Shown: piece after piece, positions 37,164-45,973 of the stretch | Layout of the letters: each line of letters starts with the position of its first letter | Numbering within the stretch: the first letter of the stretch is position 1 | Assembly: GCF_900113115.1 (NCBI RefSeq) | Contig: NZ_FOOF01000007.1 | Location: 248,001 to 312,000 of the forward strand | Direction of reading: 5' to 3' | Length of the DNA stretch: 64,000 bases | DNA from: Duganella sp. CF458 | GTDB lineage: Bacteria > Pseudomonadota > Gammaproteobacteria > Burkholderiales > Burkholderiaceae_D | Translations under genes and position numbers: made by a program | The notes under the pieces: model-generated | Seen by the model: only the letters and a program-made list of their open reading frames with translations | Databases searched by the model: none | Told to the model about the DNA's origin: nothing

Positions 37164-37760
37164 ATGTTTAACAAGCTCGCACTGTCTGTAATTTGCGCCC
37201 TGGCAGCAAGCACCGCAGTTGCGGGCCCGACGAAAGATGGCCAGACTTATGGTAAGCCGTTACTGTTGTCGACCGATACCACGCTCAGCGCCAGCTGGAA
37301 TCCCGACGGGGAATCCGTCTGGACCTTTGCCGACTGGCTGCATATCAAGGACCAGGATGTGCTGTACGTCAAGGTCAATGCCGATACCGCCTTCGACTTC
37401 GGCATCAACCCGCCAAATGGCGGCGCGGTGCAGGAATTCGACTTCGACTTCCTGCTCGACAATGCCTCGGTTGCCAAGACCAAACCCGCCGGCTATTCGG
37501 CGTATTGGGACGACATCACACTGCTGGCCGGAGTGGTGTACACCTTTAAGCTGAACTCGCTGAACATCCACGACAACAACACCAACGTTTCGTTCAAGGT
37601 GATGGCAGGCAGCAGCAACACCCCTGCCGACCCAACCGACCCAACCGATCCGACCGATCCCCCACTGACACCGCAGGCGATTCCAGAACCTGCTTCCCTG
37701 GCACTGCTTGGCGTCGGGCTGATGGGCCTGGGGGTGGCCCGCCGGCGCCGCACAAAATAA
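37164..37760 (+). CDS. PEP-CTERM sorting-domain surface protein
   Basis: A 198-residue exported protein. A signal peptide MFNKLALSVICALAASTAVA is followed by a beta-rich domain, a PTD tripeptide repeat (about residues 153-162), and the C-terminal sorting signal IPEPASLALLGVGLMGLG with a basic tail ARRRRTK. Such proteins are processed by exosortase (EpsH/XrtA) and linked to exopolysaccharide and floc or biofilm formation. The start at 37164 has AGGAG seven bases upstream. The exosortase gene is not in this window. Confidence 0.92.
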   Translation: MFNKLALSVICALAASTAVAGPTKDGQTYGKPLLLSTDTTLSASWNPDGESVWTFADWLHIKDQDVLYVKVNADTAFDFGINPPNGGAVQEFDFDFLLDNASVAKTKPAGYSAYWDDITLLAGVVYTFKLNSLNIHDNNTNVSFKVMAGSSNTPADPTDPTDPTDPPLTPQAIPEPASLALLGVGLMGLGVARRRRTK

Positions 37761-37787
37761 GTGGTGAAAAACCAACTATAAAAACTG

Positions 37788-37810
37788 GCGCCCTTCGGGG
37801 CGCTTTTTTT
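37788..37810 (+). terminator. Intrinsic terminator of the PEP-CTERM gene
   Basis: GCGCCC-TTCG-GGGCGC stem with a UUCG loop followed by seven Ts, 27 bp after the stop codon. Confidence 0.93.
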
Positions 37811-37812
37811 AT

Positions 37813-37830
37813 TGTTGAGTGGACTCAACA
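37813..37830. promoter_or_regulatory. 18-bp palindrome upstream of the lipoprotein gene
   Basis: TGTTGAGT-GG-ACTCAACA, a perfect inverted repeat 56 bp before the lipoprotein ATG and immediately after the preceding terminator. An operator candidate without an assigned regulator. Confidence 0.4.
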
Positions 37831-37886
37831 GTGCAACACGGTAGTTTGCGATTTGCTAAGCTGTACCCAGGCCAGAGGAGAACATC

Positions 37887-38333
37887 ATGCAAGCTAGACT
37901 GATCTGTCTGGGCATGGCGGGCCTGGTCCTCGCCATTGCCGCCGCCTGCGGCTCAACCCGCAGTACTGCCGAGGAGGCCGCCAGCCGTCCGGCACCGCGC
38001 ACCAGCGCCAGCTATGTCCTGGCACCGGGGGAACTCATCACGCTGGCCCCTGCCGTCACGCTCAAGCTTGAGCGCGTCAATGACAGCCGTTGTAAACAAG
38101 GCGCAGTATGCGTCTGGGCCGGCTATGTCAGCTACAGCTTCGTGCTGACCGACCAGAAAGGCAACAGCAGCTTCGTGCTGGCGGAGGACATGCCGGGCGC
38201 CAGCAAGACCGTGACGCGCAACGGACTGACCTTCACGCTGCTGGGGATGGAGCCAGCCGAACCGCCGTCGCTGAAGGCACCAGCGCCGGATTATCGGGTA
38301 AGCTTGCGGGTAAATATTTCCCAGCCCACATAG
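37887..38333 (+). CDS. Hypothetical lipoprotein
   Basis: A 148-residue protein with a lipoprotein signal peptide (LVLAIAAAC, lipidated Cys about 21) and GAGGAG upstream of the ATG. The segment DSRCKQGAVCVWAGYVS matches a small family of secreted bacterial proteins with two cysteines around a VWAG motif; that family has no established function that I can name. It ends six bases before the gamma-glutamyltransferase start and is probably cotranscribed with it. Confidence 0.8.
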   Translation: MQARLICLGMAGLVLAIAAACGSTRSTAEEAASRPAPRTSASYVLAPGELITLAPAVTLKLERVNDSRCKQGAVCVWAGYVSYSFVLTDQKGNSSFVLAEDMPGASKTVTRNGLTFTLLGMEPAEPPSLKAPAPDYRVSLRVNISQPT

Positions 38334-38339
38334 CTGCCC

Positions 38340-40106
38340 ATGACGCCAAACGCCCTGCCCCGACGACTGACCTCCACCATCATCATTGCGCTGGCCTTCG
38401 GCGCCCCAGCCTGGGCCAAGACCCCGGTTGCCAGCGGCACCGGGGGCGCCGTGGCGACCATCAGCGAGCCGGCCTCGCAAGCGGCGCTGGCGATCCTGGA
38501 TAGGGGCGGCAACGCGGTCGACGCGGCCGTTGCGGCGGCGGCCACGCTGGGCGTGACCGATCCGTTCAGCTGCGGCGTCGGCGGCGGCGGCTTCATGGTG
38601 ATTTACCTGGCCAAGGAAAACCGCGTCATCACGCTTGACCATCGCGAGGTGGCGCCGGCCGCGTTCCGCTCCAACGCTTTCGCGCCGGACGGCAAGGCAA
38701 TCGACTTCGACACGGCGGTCGCCAGCGGCATGGCGGTGGGCGTGCCCGGCACGGTGCGCGGCTGGCACGATGCGCTGGAGCGCTACGGCACCATGTCGTT
38801 CAAGCAGGTGCTGGCGCCGGCCATCAAGGTGGCGCAGGATGGTTTCAAGCTGAACGACAACTTCGTCGCCCTGGTCACCGAAAACGAGAAAAAGTTCGCG
38901 CTGTTCCCGGAGACTGCGGCGCGCTATATGCGGGACGGCAAGGCGCTGCCGGCCGGCACCTTGCTGCGCAACCCCGACCTGGCCAACACTTACCGGCTGT
39001 TGTCCAGCGGCGGCGTGAAGGCCTTCTATTCGGGCAAACTGGCGCAGGCGATCATCGACTCGGTCAACCGCCCGCCCGTCGCCGCGGGCATTTCAGTCCG
39101 TCCGGGCCAGATGGCGCTGGCCGACCTGGCCAATTACGAGGCGCGCTGGCGCCAGCCGGTGCGCAGCACCTACCGCGGCTATGAGCTGGTCGGCATGCCA
39201 TTGCCAAGCAGCGGCGGCGTGGCGATCGCCGAAGCGCTGAATATCCTGGAGGGCTTCGACCTGAAATCGATGCCGCGCGAGAAAGCCGAGCACCTGTACA
39301 TGGAGGCTGCGCGGCTGGCCTTTGCCGACCGCAATGCCTACCTGGCCGATCCCGAATACGTCGATGCGCCGGTCGCGGGCCTGGTCAGCAAGGAGTACGC
39401 TGCACGCCGCCGTGAGCTGATCGATCCTACGCAAGCGCGCCATCACGCCCAGCCTGGCGATCCTTACCTGTTCCAGCAAGACCCGAGCGTGCCGCTGCGC
39501 CCGGCCGCCGCCGCCAAGGCCCGCTTGCTTTCCGAAAGCGCGCACACCACCCACCTGGCGGTGTCGGACAAGGACGGCAATATCGTGGCCTACACCTTCA
39601 CCATCGAGTCATGGGGCGGCAGCGGCATCACGGTGCCGGGCTATGGTTTCATCCTGAACAACGAGATGACGGACTTCGATTTCAGCGGCCCGCATCCGAA
39701 CGTGCCCGAAGCGGGCAAGCGTCCGCGCAGCAGCATGTCGCCCACCATCGCCTTCCGCAACGGCAAGCCGGCCTTCACTATCGGCAGCCCTGGCGGTGCC
39801 ACCATCGTGACGACGGTGCTGCAGACCATCTTCAACCATATCGACCTGGGCATGGACATGCCGTCGGCACTGAATGCGCCGCGCATCTCGGAGCGCAACG
39901 GCCAGGCCACGTCCATCGAGCCGGGTTTTGCCGGCAGCGTGCAAGCGAAGGCCCTCGAGCGCTTCGGCCAGCGCTGGGACGCATCGGCCGAGGAGATCGG
40001 CGCTGCCAACGCAATTGTCTTCAATCCCGATGGCACTGTGACCGCGGTCAGCGAAGGCAAGCGCCATGGCGTGGGCAGCGCCCTGGTGCAAAAACGCGGG
40101 CACTGA
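38340..40106 (+). CDS. ggt: Gamma-glutamyltransferase
   Basis: Periplasmic glutathione hydrolase/transpeptidase made as a proenzyme that cleaves itself. The 588-residue protein has a signal peptide ending near AWA (residue 26), the large-subunit start GTGGAVATISEPASQAALAIL and VGGGGFMVIYL. The autoprocessing site is SAHTTHLAVSDKDGN, where Thr403 becomes the N-terminal nucleophile of the small subunit. Later motifs RPRSSMSPTIAF and GSPGGATIVTTV bind the gamma-glutamyl group. It would degrade extracellular glutathione for amino-acid supply. Confidence 0.96.
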   Translation: MTPNALPRRLTSTIIIALAFGAPAWAKTPVASGTGGAVATISEPASQAALAILDRGGNAVDAAVAAAATLGVTDPFSCGVGGGGFMVIYLAKENRVITLDHREVAPAAFRSNAFAPDGKAIDFDTAVASGMAVGVPGTVRGWHDALERYGTMSFKQVLAPAIKVAQDGFKLNDNFVALVTENEKKFALFPETAARYMRDGKALPAGTLLRNPDLANTYRLLSSGGVKAFYSGKLAQAIIDSVNRPPVAAGISVRPGQMALADLANYEARWRQPVRSTYRGYELVGMPLPSSGGVAIAEALNILEGFDLKSMPREKAEHLYMEAARLAFADRNAYLADPEYVDAPVAGLVSKEYAARRRELIDPTQARHHAQPGDPYLFQQDPSVPLRPAAAAKARLLSESAHTTHLAVSDKDGNIVAYTFTIESWGGSGITVPGYGFILNNEMTDFDFSGPHPNVPEAGKRPRSSMSPTIAFRNGKPAFTIGSPGGATIVTTVLQTIFNHIDLGMDMPSALNAPRISERNGQATSIEPGFAGSVQAKALERFGQRWDASAEEIGAANAIVFNPDGTVTAVSEGKRHGVGSALVQKRGH

Positions 40107-40451
40107 TCATCCGTGCCGCTCGCGGCTGTCGGCTGGCGCCTCGGCGCGCTCATGGAGGCCATAGTCGCGCACCACGCTGGCGATGCGCAACCGGTAATCC
40201 GCAAACAGGCGTTCGCGCCCGGCGTGCTGGGCGGCGCGATGGGCTTCCAGCCGGCGCCACTCCTGCACTGCTGCTTCATCGCGGAAGAACGAAAGCGACA
40301 GCATCCTCCCGGGATTGGCCAGGCTCTGGAAGCGTTCGACACTGATGAAGCCATCGATCTGCTCCAGCGTCGGCTTGAGCCGCGCGGCGATATCCAGGTA
40401 GGCGTCCTTGCGGCCTTCGGCCGGCGTCACTTCAAAAATCACTGCAATCAT
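40107..40451 (-). CDS. Antibiotic biosynthesis monooxygenase (ABM) domain protein
   Basis: A 114-residue dimeric alpha-beta ferredoxin-like protein. VIFEVTPAEGRKDAYLDIAARLKPTLEQ, GFISVERFQSLANPGRMLSLSFFRDEAAVQEWR and the H..AQHAGRE segment fit the ABM family, which includes heme- or quinol-modifying monooxygenases. It overlaps the upstream P450-like gene by four bases (ATGA) and converges with ggt. The ABM/P450/ArsR arrangement suggests a small inducible detoxification unit. Confidence 0.82.
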   Translation of the reverse strand: MIAVIFEVTPAEGRKDAYLDIAARLKPTLEQIDGFISVERFQSLANPGRMLSLSFFRDEAAVQEWRRLEAHRAAQHAGRERLFADYRLRIASVVRDYGLHERAEAPADSRERHG

Positions 40452-41428
40452 TGGTGGAACTCCGGTATGCGCGCGTTGACCGATGCGCGGTAAGTCCAGG
40501 TCAGCTGCGGCAGCGGTTTGCTGCGCAGCGCTTCGATACAGCCGGCGGCAATTTGCTGCGCAAGCTGTTGGCCGGGGCAGGCATGGCGGCCGTGGCCAAA
40601 GCCGCGCTTTGCCGCGCCGAGCATGACCAGTATCGCCTGCCCTGCTTCGACTGTCACGCCGCCAACCGCGCAGCGCTCGGCGGCGAAACGACGGGTGTTG
40701 ATGATCGGTGGATCCGTCGCCATGACATGCGCGACCAGCGCGCCGGCGTCGACGCTGGCGGCGCCTTGCTGGATGGCGACCAGGCTGTTGCCAAGCAGGC
40801 CGGCAGTTGCTTCGTAAGTTTGCGACAGCAGGCCGACCAGGTTGGCAAGGATGGCGTGGTCGTTGCGCCAGCCCGCGGCGGCGGCTTCCTGCGCGACGCT
40901 GGCAGCCAGCGAATCTTGCGGCGCGGCTTGCAGCAGCTCGCGCATGGCCGCCAGCAGGCGCAGGCTCGCCGCGTGTGCCTGTTCGATCTGTTCCGCACTG
41001 CTCAACGGCGACAGGCAGGCAACGAAATCGCCCATCCAGCGCGCCACTGCGGGCAACTGCTCGTCTGCGAAGCCAAGCAGGCTCGCAACCGTAGCGACAG
41101 GTGCTTCAAAAGCCCAGGCGCCGATCGAACGCCCTTCCGCAAGCAGATGCGCCGCCACGGTGTGGGCGCGCTGCCGGGCGGCGTCGCCGGCGGCCGAGAC
41201 AGCCAGCGCCCGCTGCAAGGCCAGCTTGGGCGCGATGTGGCGCTCGCCATCGTTCATGCGCACCAGCGCGCCAAACACCTGGCCGGCGCAACCGCCTGCG
41301 ATGGCAGCCGGCACCGGCTCGGCCAAGGGGCGCACGCGTAGCGCAGGATGGCTGAGCACTTGTTCCACCAGCACGGCGCTGTCCGCGACCCACCATCCCC
41401 GCCCGGCATCCCATTCCAGGTTCTTCAT
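40448..41428 (-). CDS. Cytochrome P450-like protein with shortened heme-binding region
   Basis: A 326-residue P450-like protein. The heme thiolate motif FGHGRHACPGQQLAQ (FxxGxHxCxG) and the DPPIINTRRFAAE segment identify the family, and LSQTYEATAGLLGNSLV lies where the I helix is expected. Two features are odd. VMLGAAKR runs straight into GFGHGRHACPG, so the roughly 20-residue meander seen in homologues is missing, and the ExxR of helix K is not evident. It may be a degenerate or divergent heme protein. The ATG at 41428 follows GGAG; a TTG at 41443 is the alternative. Confidence 0.75.
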   Translation of the reverse strand: MKNLEWDAGRGWWVADSAVLVEQVLSHPALRVRPLAEPVPAAIAGGCAGQVFGALVRMNDGERHIAPKLALQRALAVSAAGDAARQRAHTVAAHLLAEGRSIGAWAFEAPVATVASLLGFADEQLPAVARWMGDFVACLSPLSSAEQIEQAHAASLRLLAAMRELLQAAPQDSLAASVAQEAAAAGWRNDHAILANLVGLLSQTYEATAGLLGNSLVAIQQGAASVDAGALVAHVMATDPPIINTRRFAAERCAVGGVTVEAGQAILVMLGAAKRGFGHGRHACPGQQLAQQIAAGCIEALRSKPLPQLTWTYRASVNARIPEFHQ

Positions 41429-41503
41429 TTCAATCTCCGGCAACGTTCAAGAAATTGCAGTATCCTGAAAAAAGCACAACGACAATTCGTCCTATAGCGA
41501 AAT

Positions 41504-42181
41504 ATGGATTCCAAGCTTGCCAACATTGCCGGCGCCATCGCCGAACCCGCCCGCGCCCGCATCCTGTGCTCGCTGCTGGACGGCCACGCACGCACCGCAA
41601 CGGAGCTGTCGGTGGTGGCCGAAGTGAGCCCGTCCACCGCCAGCGCCCATCTTGCGCGCCTGAAGGACGAGCAATTGCTGGTGCAACTGGCGCAAGGCAA
41701 GCATCGCTACTACCAGCTCGCCAGCCAGGAGGTCGCCAGCGCACTGGAAGCCTTGCTGGTGGTTGCGGGCCTGCCACGCGGCGAATTCAAGCCGAACACG
41801 CCCGATCGCCTGCGCAACGCGCGCACCTGCTACGACCACATGGCGGGCACGGTCGCGGTCAGGCTGCATGATCACTTCGCGGCCCAGGGATGGCTGGCCG
41901 ACGCCAGCGGCGGTTACGACTTGAGCGCGGCGGGCGAACAGCAGTTCGCGCAGCTTGGGCTGGATGTGCCGGCCCTGCGCAAGCTGCGGCGGCGCTTCGC
42001 CTGCCCTTGCCTGGACTGGAGCGAGCGCAAGCCGCACCTCGGCGGAGCGCTCGGTGCCGCCCTGCTGCAATTGGCCCTGAAACGCGGCTGGGTCGAGCAG
42101 GATCTCGACAGCCGCGCACTGCAAGTTCCGCCGCAAGGGCAACGCCGGATGCTGGCTGCCTTCGGTCTAAGCGGCGCTTAA
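41504..42181 (+). CDS. ArsR-family transcriptional regulator
   Basis: A 225-residue regulator. The N-terminal winged helix (EPARARILCSLLDGHARTATEL then VSPSTASAHLARLKDEQLL) is typical ArsR, and the long C-terminal domain ends with CLDWSERKPHLGGALGAALL. That domain occurs in ArsR members that lack metal-binding cysteines near the HTH and respond to other signals. It is divergent from the P450-like/ABM pair across 75 bp, so it likely represses that pair and itself. Confidence 0.88.
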   Translation: MDSKLANIAGAIAEPARARILCSLLDGHARTATELSVVAEVSPSTASAHLARLKDEQLLVQLAQGKHRYYQLASQEVASALEALLVVAGLPRGEFKPNTPDRLRNARTCYDHMAGTVAVRLHDHFAAQGWLADASGGYDLSAAGEQQFAQLGLDVPALRKLRRRFACPCLDWSERKPHLGGALGAALLQLALKRGWVEQDLDSRALQVPPQGQRRMLAAFGLSGA

Positions 42182-42231
42182 GGTTTTGATAAGATGATGC
42201 AGTTTCCTGAACCCAGATGGAGACTCCGGTC

Positions 42232-42903
42232 GTGAAAAAACTCATTCGTGAAAACAAGGGCTTCATCGTCTTCCTGCTGACGCTGGGCGTGTTCCGTAGC
42301 GCCATCGCCGACTGGAACCCGATTCCGTCCGCTTCCATGCACCCCAACCTGCTGGAAGGCGACGTGGTCTTCGTCAACCGCATCGCCTACGACCTGAAAG
42401 TCCCGCTGACCGACTACTCCCTCGGCCACCTGGGCGAACCGCAGCGCGGCGACGTGGTCACCTTCTTCTCGCCGGAAGACCGCACCCGCCTGATCAAGCG
42501 TATCACGGCCTTGCCGGGCGACCGGGTGGAAATCCGCGGCGAACACCTGATCATCAACGGCAAGACTTCCGAATACGCAGTGCTGGGCAATGCCACCGAA
42601 CATATCGACCAGGTCGGCGACCTGCAGGCACTGCAACTACAGGAACACAATGCCAGCGCCAGCTACAGCATCCAGGTGCTGCCGCAAGTCGATGCCAAGC
42701 GCGACTTCGGTCCGGTCACCGTGCCAGCCGACAGCTACCTGATGCTGGGCGATAACCGCAACAACAGCCGCGATTCGCGCTTCATCGGCTTCGTGCCGCG
42801 CAAGCTGCTGATCGGCCGCGCCGAACGCGTGCTGGTATCCGCCGACATCCTGGGCAACTGGGCGCCACGCACGGAACGCATCGGCATGAGCCTGCGGCCA
42901 TGA
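42232..42903 (+). CDS. lepB: Type I signal peptidase (second LepB-like)
   Basis: A 223-residue inner-membrane serine protease that removes signal peptides. One N-terminal membrane helix (FIVFLLTLGVFRSAI) precedes box B PSASMHP with catalytic Ser about 35, box D LIKRITALPGD with Lys about 89, and box E LMLGDNRNNSRDSR. I prefer the GTG at 42232 because GGAG lies nine bases before it and homologues start MKKLIREN; an ATG at 42217 lacks a ribosome binding site. It is not linked to lepA or rnc and is translationally coupled to an ABC transporter, so it may be a specialised paralogue. Confidence 0.9.
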   Translation: MKKLIRENKGFIVFLLTLGVFRSAIADWNPIPSASMHPNLLEGDVVFVNRIAYDLKVPLTDYSLGHLGEPQRGDVVTFFSPEDRTRLIKRITALPGDRVEIRGEHLIINGKTSEYAVLGNATEHIDQVGDLQALQLQEHNASASYSIQVLPQVDAKRDFGPVTVPADSYLMLGDNRNNSRDSRFIGFVPRKLLIGRAERVLVSADILGNWAPRTERIGMSLRP

Positions 42904-43634
42904 TCGATTTCCAGGGATTGGCCAAGCATTACGGCGAGTTCCCCGCCGTGCAGCCGCTGACGTTGGCGGTGCAGCGCGGCGAAGTGTTTGGCTTCCTTGG
43001 ACCGAACGGCGCAGGCAAGACCACCACCATTCGCATGATGATGGGCATCCTGGTGCCCAGCGCAGGCCGCGTGCTGGTCGATGGCCTGGATTGCCAGGCC
43101 GATGCCGCCGAGGTCAAGCGGCATGTCGGCTACCTGCCGGACAACCCGATCTTCTACGACTTCCTGCGCGGGCGCGAGATCCTGCAATTCGTCGCTGAAA
43201 TGCACGGCATGCAGCGCAAGGCCGCCGTCGTGCGCGCCGCGCAGTTGCTGGACGAATTCGGCCTGCAGGACGTGAGCGAGGAATTCGCCGTCAACTACTC
43301 GATGGGCATGAAGAAAAAACTGGGTCTGGCTTGCGCCCTGGTGCACGATCCGGCCGTGCTGGTCCTGGACGAACCGATCAACGGCCTCGATCCGCGCGCG
43401 GCACGCGAAGTACAGGACCGCCTGATTGCCAGCGCTGCCGCCGGCAAGACCATTTTCGTTTCCACTCACCTGCTCGACATGGCGCAGCGCATGTGCAACC
43501 GCGTCGGCATCATCAACCGCGGCGCCCTGGTCGCCACCGGCTCGCTGGAGGAACTGCGTGGCGCCAGCAGCGATAACAGCACGCTGGAAGAGCTGTTCCT
43601 CAAATTCACCGACGAAGACAGCCTGGCCGCATGA
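42900..43634 (+). CDS. ABC transporter ATP-binding protein
   Basis: A 244-residue ATPase of the ABC-2/NatA-like exporter type. Walker [19 protein letters not shown], the Q-loop region VGYLPDNPIFYDFL, the signature YSMGMKKKLGLACAL, Walker B VLVLDEPINGLDP and the H-loop STHLLDM are intact. It starts inside the lepB stop (ATGA) and overlaps the next gene by four bases. Substrate is unknown. Confidence 0.93.
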   Translation: MIDFQGLAKHYGEFPAVQPLTLAVQRGEVFGFLGPNGAGKTTTIRMMMGILVPSAGRVLVDGLDCQADAAEVKRHVGYLPDNPIFYDFLRGREILQFVAEMHGMQRKAAVVRAAQLLDEFGLQDVSEEFAVNYSMGMKKKLGLACALVHDPAVLVLDEPINGLDPRAAREVQDRLIASAAAGKTIFVSTHLLDMAQRMCNRVGIINRGALVATGSLEELRGASSDNSTLEELFLKFTDEDSLAA

Positions 43635-45973
43635 TGGACCTGCCCAGCGCCCCCCGTGCATTCTGGCTGCTTGCACGGCTGCGGCTGTTGCGGCTCCTGA
43701 ACATCGGCAATGCGCTGCGCTTTCGCAAGGGGCGGCCCGGCACCAGCCGCGCGCCGACACGCGGCAAGAAGAACGCGCGCTGGCTGGTCACCTTCGTGCT
43801 GTCGGCCTTCATGCTGGTCGCCTTCCTGAATACTGCCAGCACTTCGCTGCTGAACATGCAATGCCGCCTGCCCACCGGCAGCCAGTGCGTCGCAGCCGAC
43901 TCGGACGCCGCGCCGCGCGCGGCCATGCGCAAGGCCCGCAAGGAGTTGCAGGCAGCGCCGTTCCAGCCCGTCCTGATGCAGGCTGCCGTGATGCAGGCCA
44001 GCCTGCTGTTCGGCATTGCCTTCCTGCTGCCGCTGGGGAGCAGGGAACTGGCGCAACCGGATTGGGACCTGGAATGGCTGGTCACGCTGCCGCTTGAGCG
44101 CCATACCTTGCTGCTGGCGCGCATCGCGGAACGCACCTTGGCCAATCCATCCGGCATCCTCGCGCTATGGCCGATGTGCATGGCCGTGGCCTGGCATTCC
44201 GGCTACCGCTGGAGCACGCCGTTCCTGGCCGCCGCATGCACCCTGCCCTTGCTGGCTTGTGCCGCCACGCTGCGCACCGTGGCCGATACCGGCCTGCGCC
44301 TGCGCCTCGCACCATCGCAGCTGCGCAACCTGCAAGCGATTGCCTCGGTGGCCAGCATGCCGCTGATGTACCTGGCCATGTCGCTCGCCATGCCGACCGC
44401 CACCCTGACGCTGGGCTGGGCCGCGCAATTCCCGGCCTGGACCTTGTGGACACCACCCGGCCTGGCGCTGCAGGCGCTCAATGCCCGCGACGCAATGCTC
44501 GGCCTGGGCTACGGCGCCCTGCTGGCAGCGCAAGCCGCGTGTGTCCTATGGCTTGGCCTGCGGCTGCTGAACGCCTTGCTGGCCGATGGCGTGGTGGCTA
44601 CCGGTTCGCGCGAAGCGGGACGCAGCGCCAGATCGCGTTCCGCCTTCGCCGGCTGGGCGCCCGGCACGCCGCTGCAACGACGCGAACTGAGGCTGCTTAG
44701 CCGCGACCGCAACTTCCTGGTGCAAAGCCTGCTGATCCCCTTGATCATCTTCGGCAGCCAGTTGGTTCTCAACGGCCAGGTAAAAAACATGCACCAGTTC
44801 ATCAGCGATCCGGCGCTGCTGTCGTCCGTCGCCTTCGGCCTGGGCGCCTATGTGCTGATGCTGTCGGCCTTCCAGACCATCAACACCGAGGGCCATGCAC
44901 TGTGGCTGCTCTACACCTATCCGAAGAGCATCGGCAGCATGCTGGCGGAGAAGGCGCAGCTATGGTCGGTGCTGGCGTTGATCTACCCGTTGACAGTCTT
45001 CGCAATGGGCCTGTGGTTCGGCGTACCCGCCAATGGGCGCCTGCTGTCGCAACTGGTGCTGGTGGTGGCCGGCATCCCGATTTTTGCGACGATCGCCGTG
45101 GCGCTGGGCGTGTGGGCTTGCGATCCGCTGGCGCAGGACCTGCACGCCCGAGTGCGCCCCACTTTCGCCTATGCCTACCTGATCCTTTCGTCGCTCTACA
45201 CCTATGCGCTGAACACCAGTGAATGGCATGTGCGGCTGGCGGCCATCGTGCTGCTGGCATCCCTTGCCCTTTCGCTGTGGCAGCGCGCCCGCGACTCGCT
45301 GCCCTACCTGCTCGACCCCATTGCCTCGCCGCCGCCGCGCGTCTCCGCCTCGGACGGCATCATGGCAGCCATCCTGTTCTTCCTGCTGCAATTGCTGGTC
45401 GCAGGCGCGCTGTACATGGCCGGCAAGCCGGTCACCCTGCCGACTGTGACGCTGTCTTTCGCCATTGCCGGCGCCATGGTCTACGGGCTGGCGCGCACGC
45501 TGTATTGGCGCAGCGCGACCAGCGGTGTGCCGCGCCTGTGGCACGGTTCGTGGAGCGCTGCCTGGCGCAGCGCCATCGGATGGGGGGTGCTGATGGCATT
45601 GCCCGCGCTGGCGGGCGGCTTCCTGTGGCTGGCCATCCTGCGCCACGCTGGCGTCATGCCAGGCGCCCCGCCCCCGGTCGCGCTGGCGTGGCTGGCGCCA
45701 CTCGCCGTGCTGGCCGCGCCCGTCTTCGAAGAGTTCATCTTCCGCGGCCAGGTTTTCGGCGGCCTGCGGCGCTCGCTGCCGGCATGGCAGGCCATGGCCG
45801 CCAGCGCAGCACTATTTGCGGTCATCCATCCACCGCTGGCCATGGCGCCGGTATTCGTGCTGGGCCTGTGCACCGCCATCGCGGCCGAACGCAGCAAATC
45901 GCTGCTGGCCCCGATGCTGGCGCATGCGCTCTATAACGCAGGCATGCTCGCTTTGCAGCTTTACAGCCATTAG
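43631..45973 (+). CDS. ABC-2 type permease fused to a CPBP (CAAX-like) intramembrane protease
   Basis: A 780-residue membrane protein. The first about 600 residues have many hydrophobic helices and resemble ABC-2 permeases; the last about 150 form a CPBP/Abi domain. Its motif 1 is FEEFIFRG (Glu700, Glu701, Arg705), motif 2 is FAVIHPP (His733), and a third histidine is in LAHALYN (His765). These are the metal and catalytic residues of CAAX-type proteases. A basic cytoplasmic patch (RFRKGRPGTSRAPTRGKKN) precedes the first helix. Coupling to the ATPase and the signal peptidase suggests export with proteolytic processing; substrate unknown. Confidence 0.87.
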   Translation: MMDLPSAPRAFWLLARLRLLRLLNIGNALRFRKGRPGTSRAPTRGKKNARWLVTFVLSAFMLVAFLNTASTSLLNMQCRLPTGSQCVAADSDAAPRAAMRKARKELQAAPFQPVLMQAAVMQASLLFGIAFLLPLGSRELAQPDWDLEWLVTLPLERHTLLLARIAERTLANPSGILALWPMCMAVAWHSGYRWSTPFLAAACTLPLLACAATLRTVADTGLRLRLAPSQLRNLQAIASVASMPLMYLAMSLAMPTATLTLGWAAQFPAWTLWTPPGLALQALNARDAMLGLGYGALLAAQAACVLWLGLRLLNALLADGVVATGSREAGRSARSRSAFAGWAPGTPLQRRELRLLSRDRNFLVQSLLIPLIIFGSQLVLNGQVKNMHQFISDPALLSSVAFGLGAYVLMLSAFQTINTEGHALWLLYTYPKSIGSMLAEKAQLWSVLALIYPLTVFAMGLWFGVPANGRLLSQLVLVVAGIPIFATIAVALGVWACDPLAQDLHARVRPTFAYAYLILSSLYTYALNTSEWHVRLAAIVLLASLALSLWQRARDSLPYLLDPIASPPPRVSASDGIMAAILFFLLQLLVAGALYMAGKPVTLPTVTLSFAIAGAMVYGLARTLYWRSATSGVPRLWHGSWSAAWRSAIGWGVLMALPALAGGFLWLAILRHAGVMPGAPPPVALAWLAPLAVLAAPVFEEFIFRGQVFGGLRRSLPAWQAMAASAALFAVIHPPLAMAPVFVLGLCTAIAAERSKSLLAPMLAHALYNAGMLALQLYSH

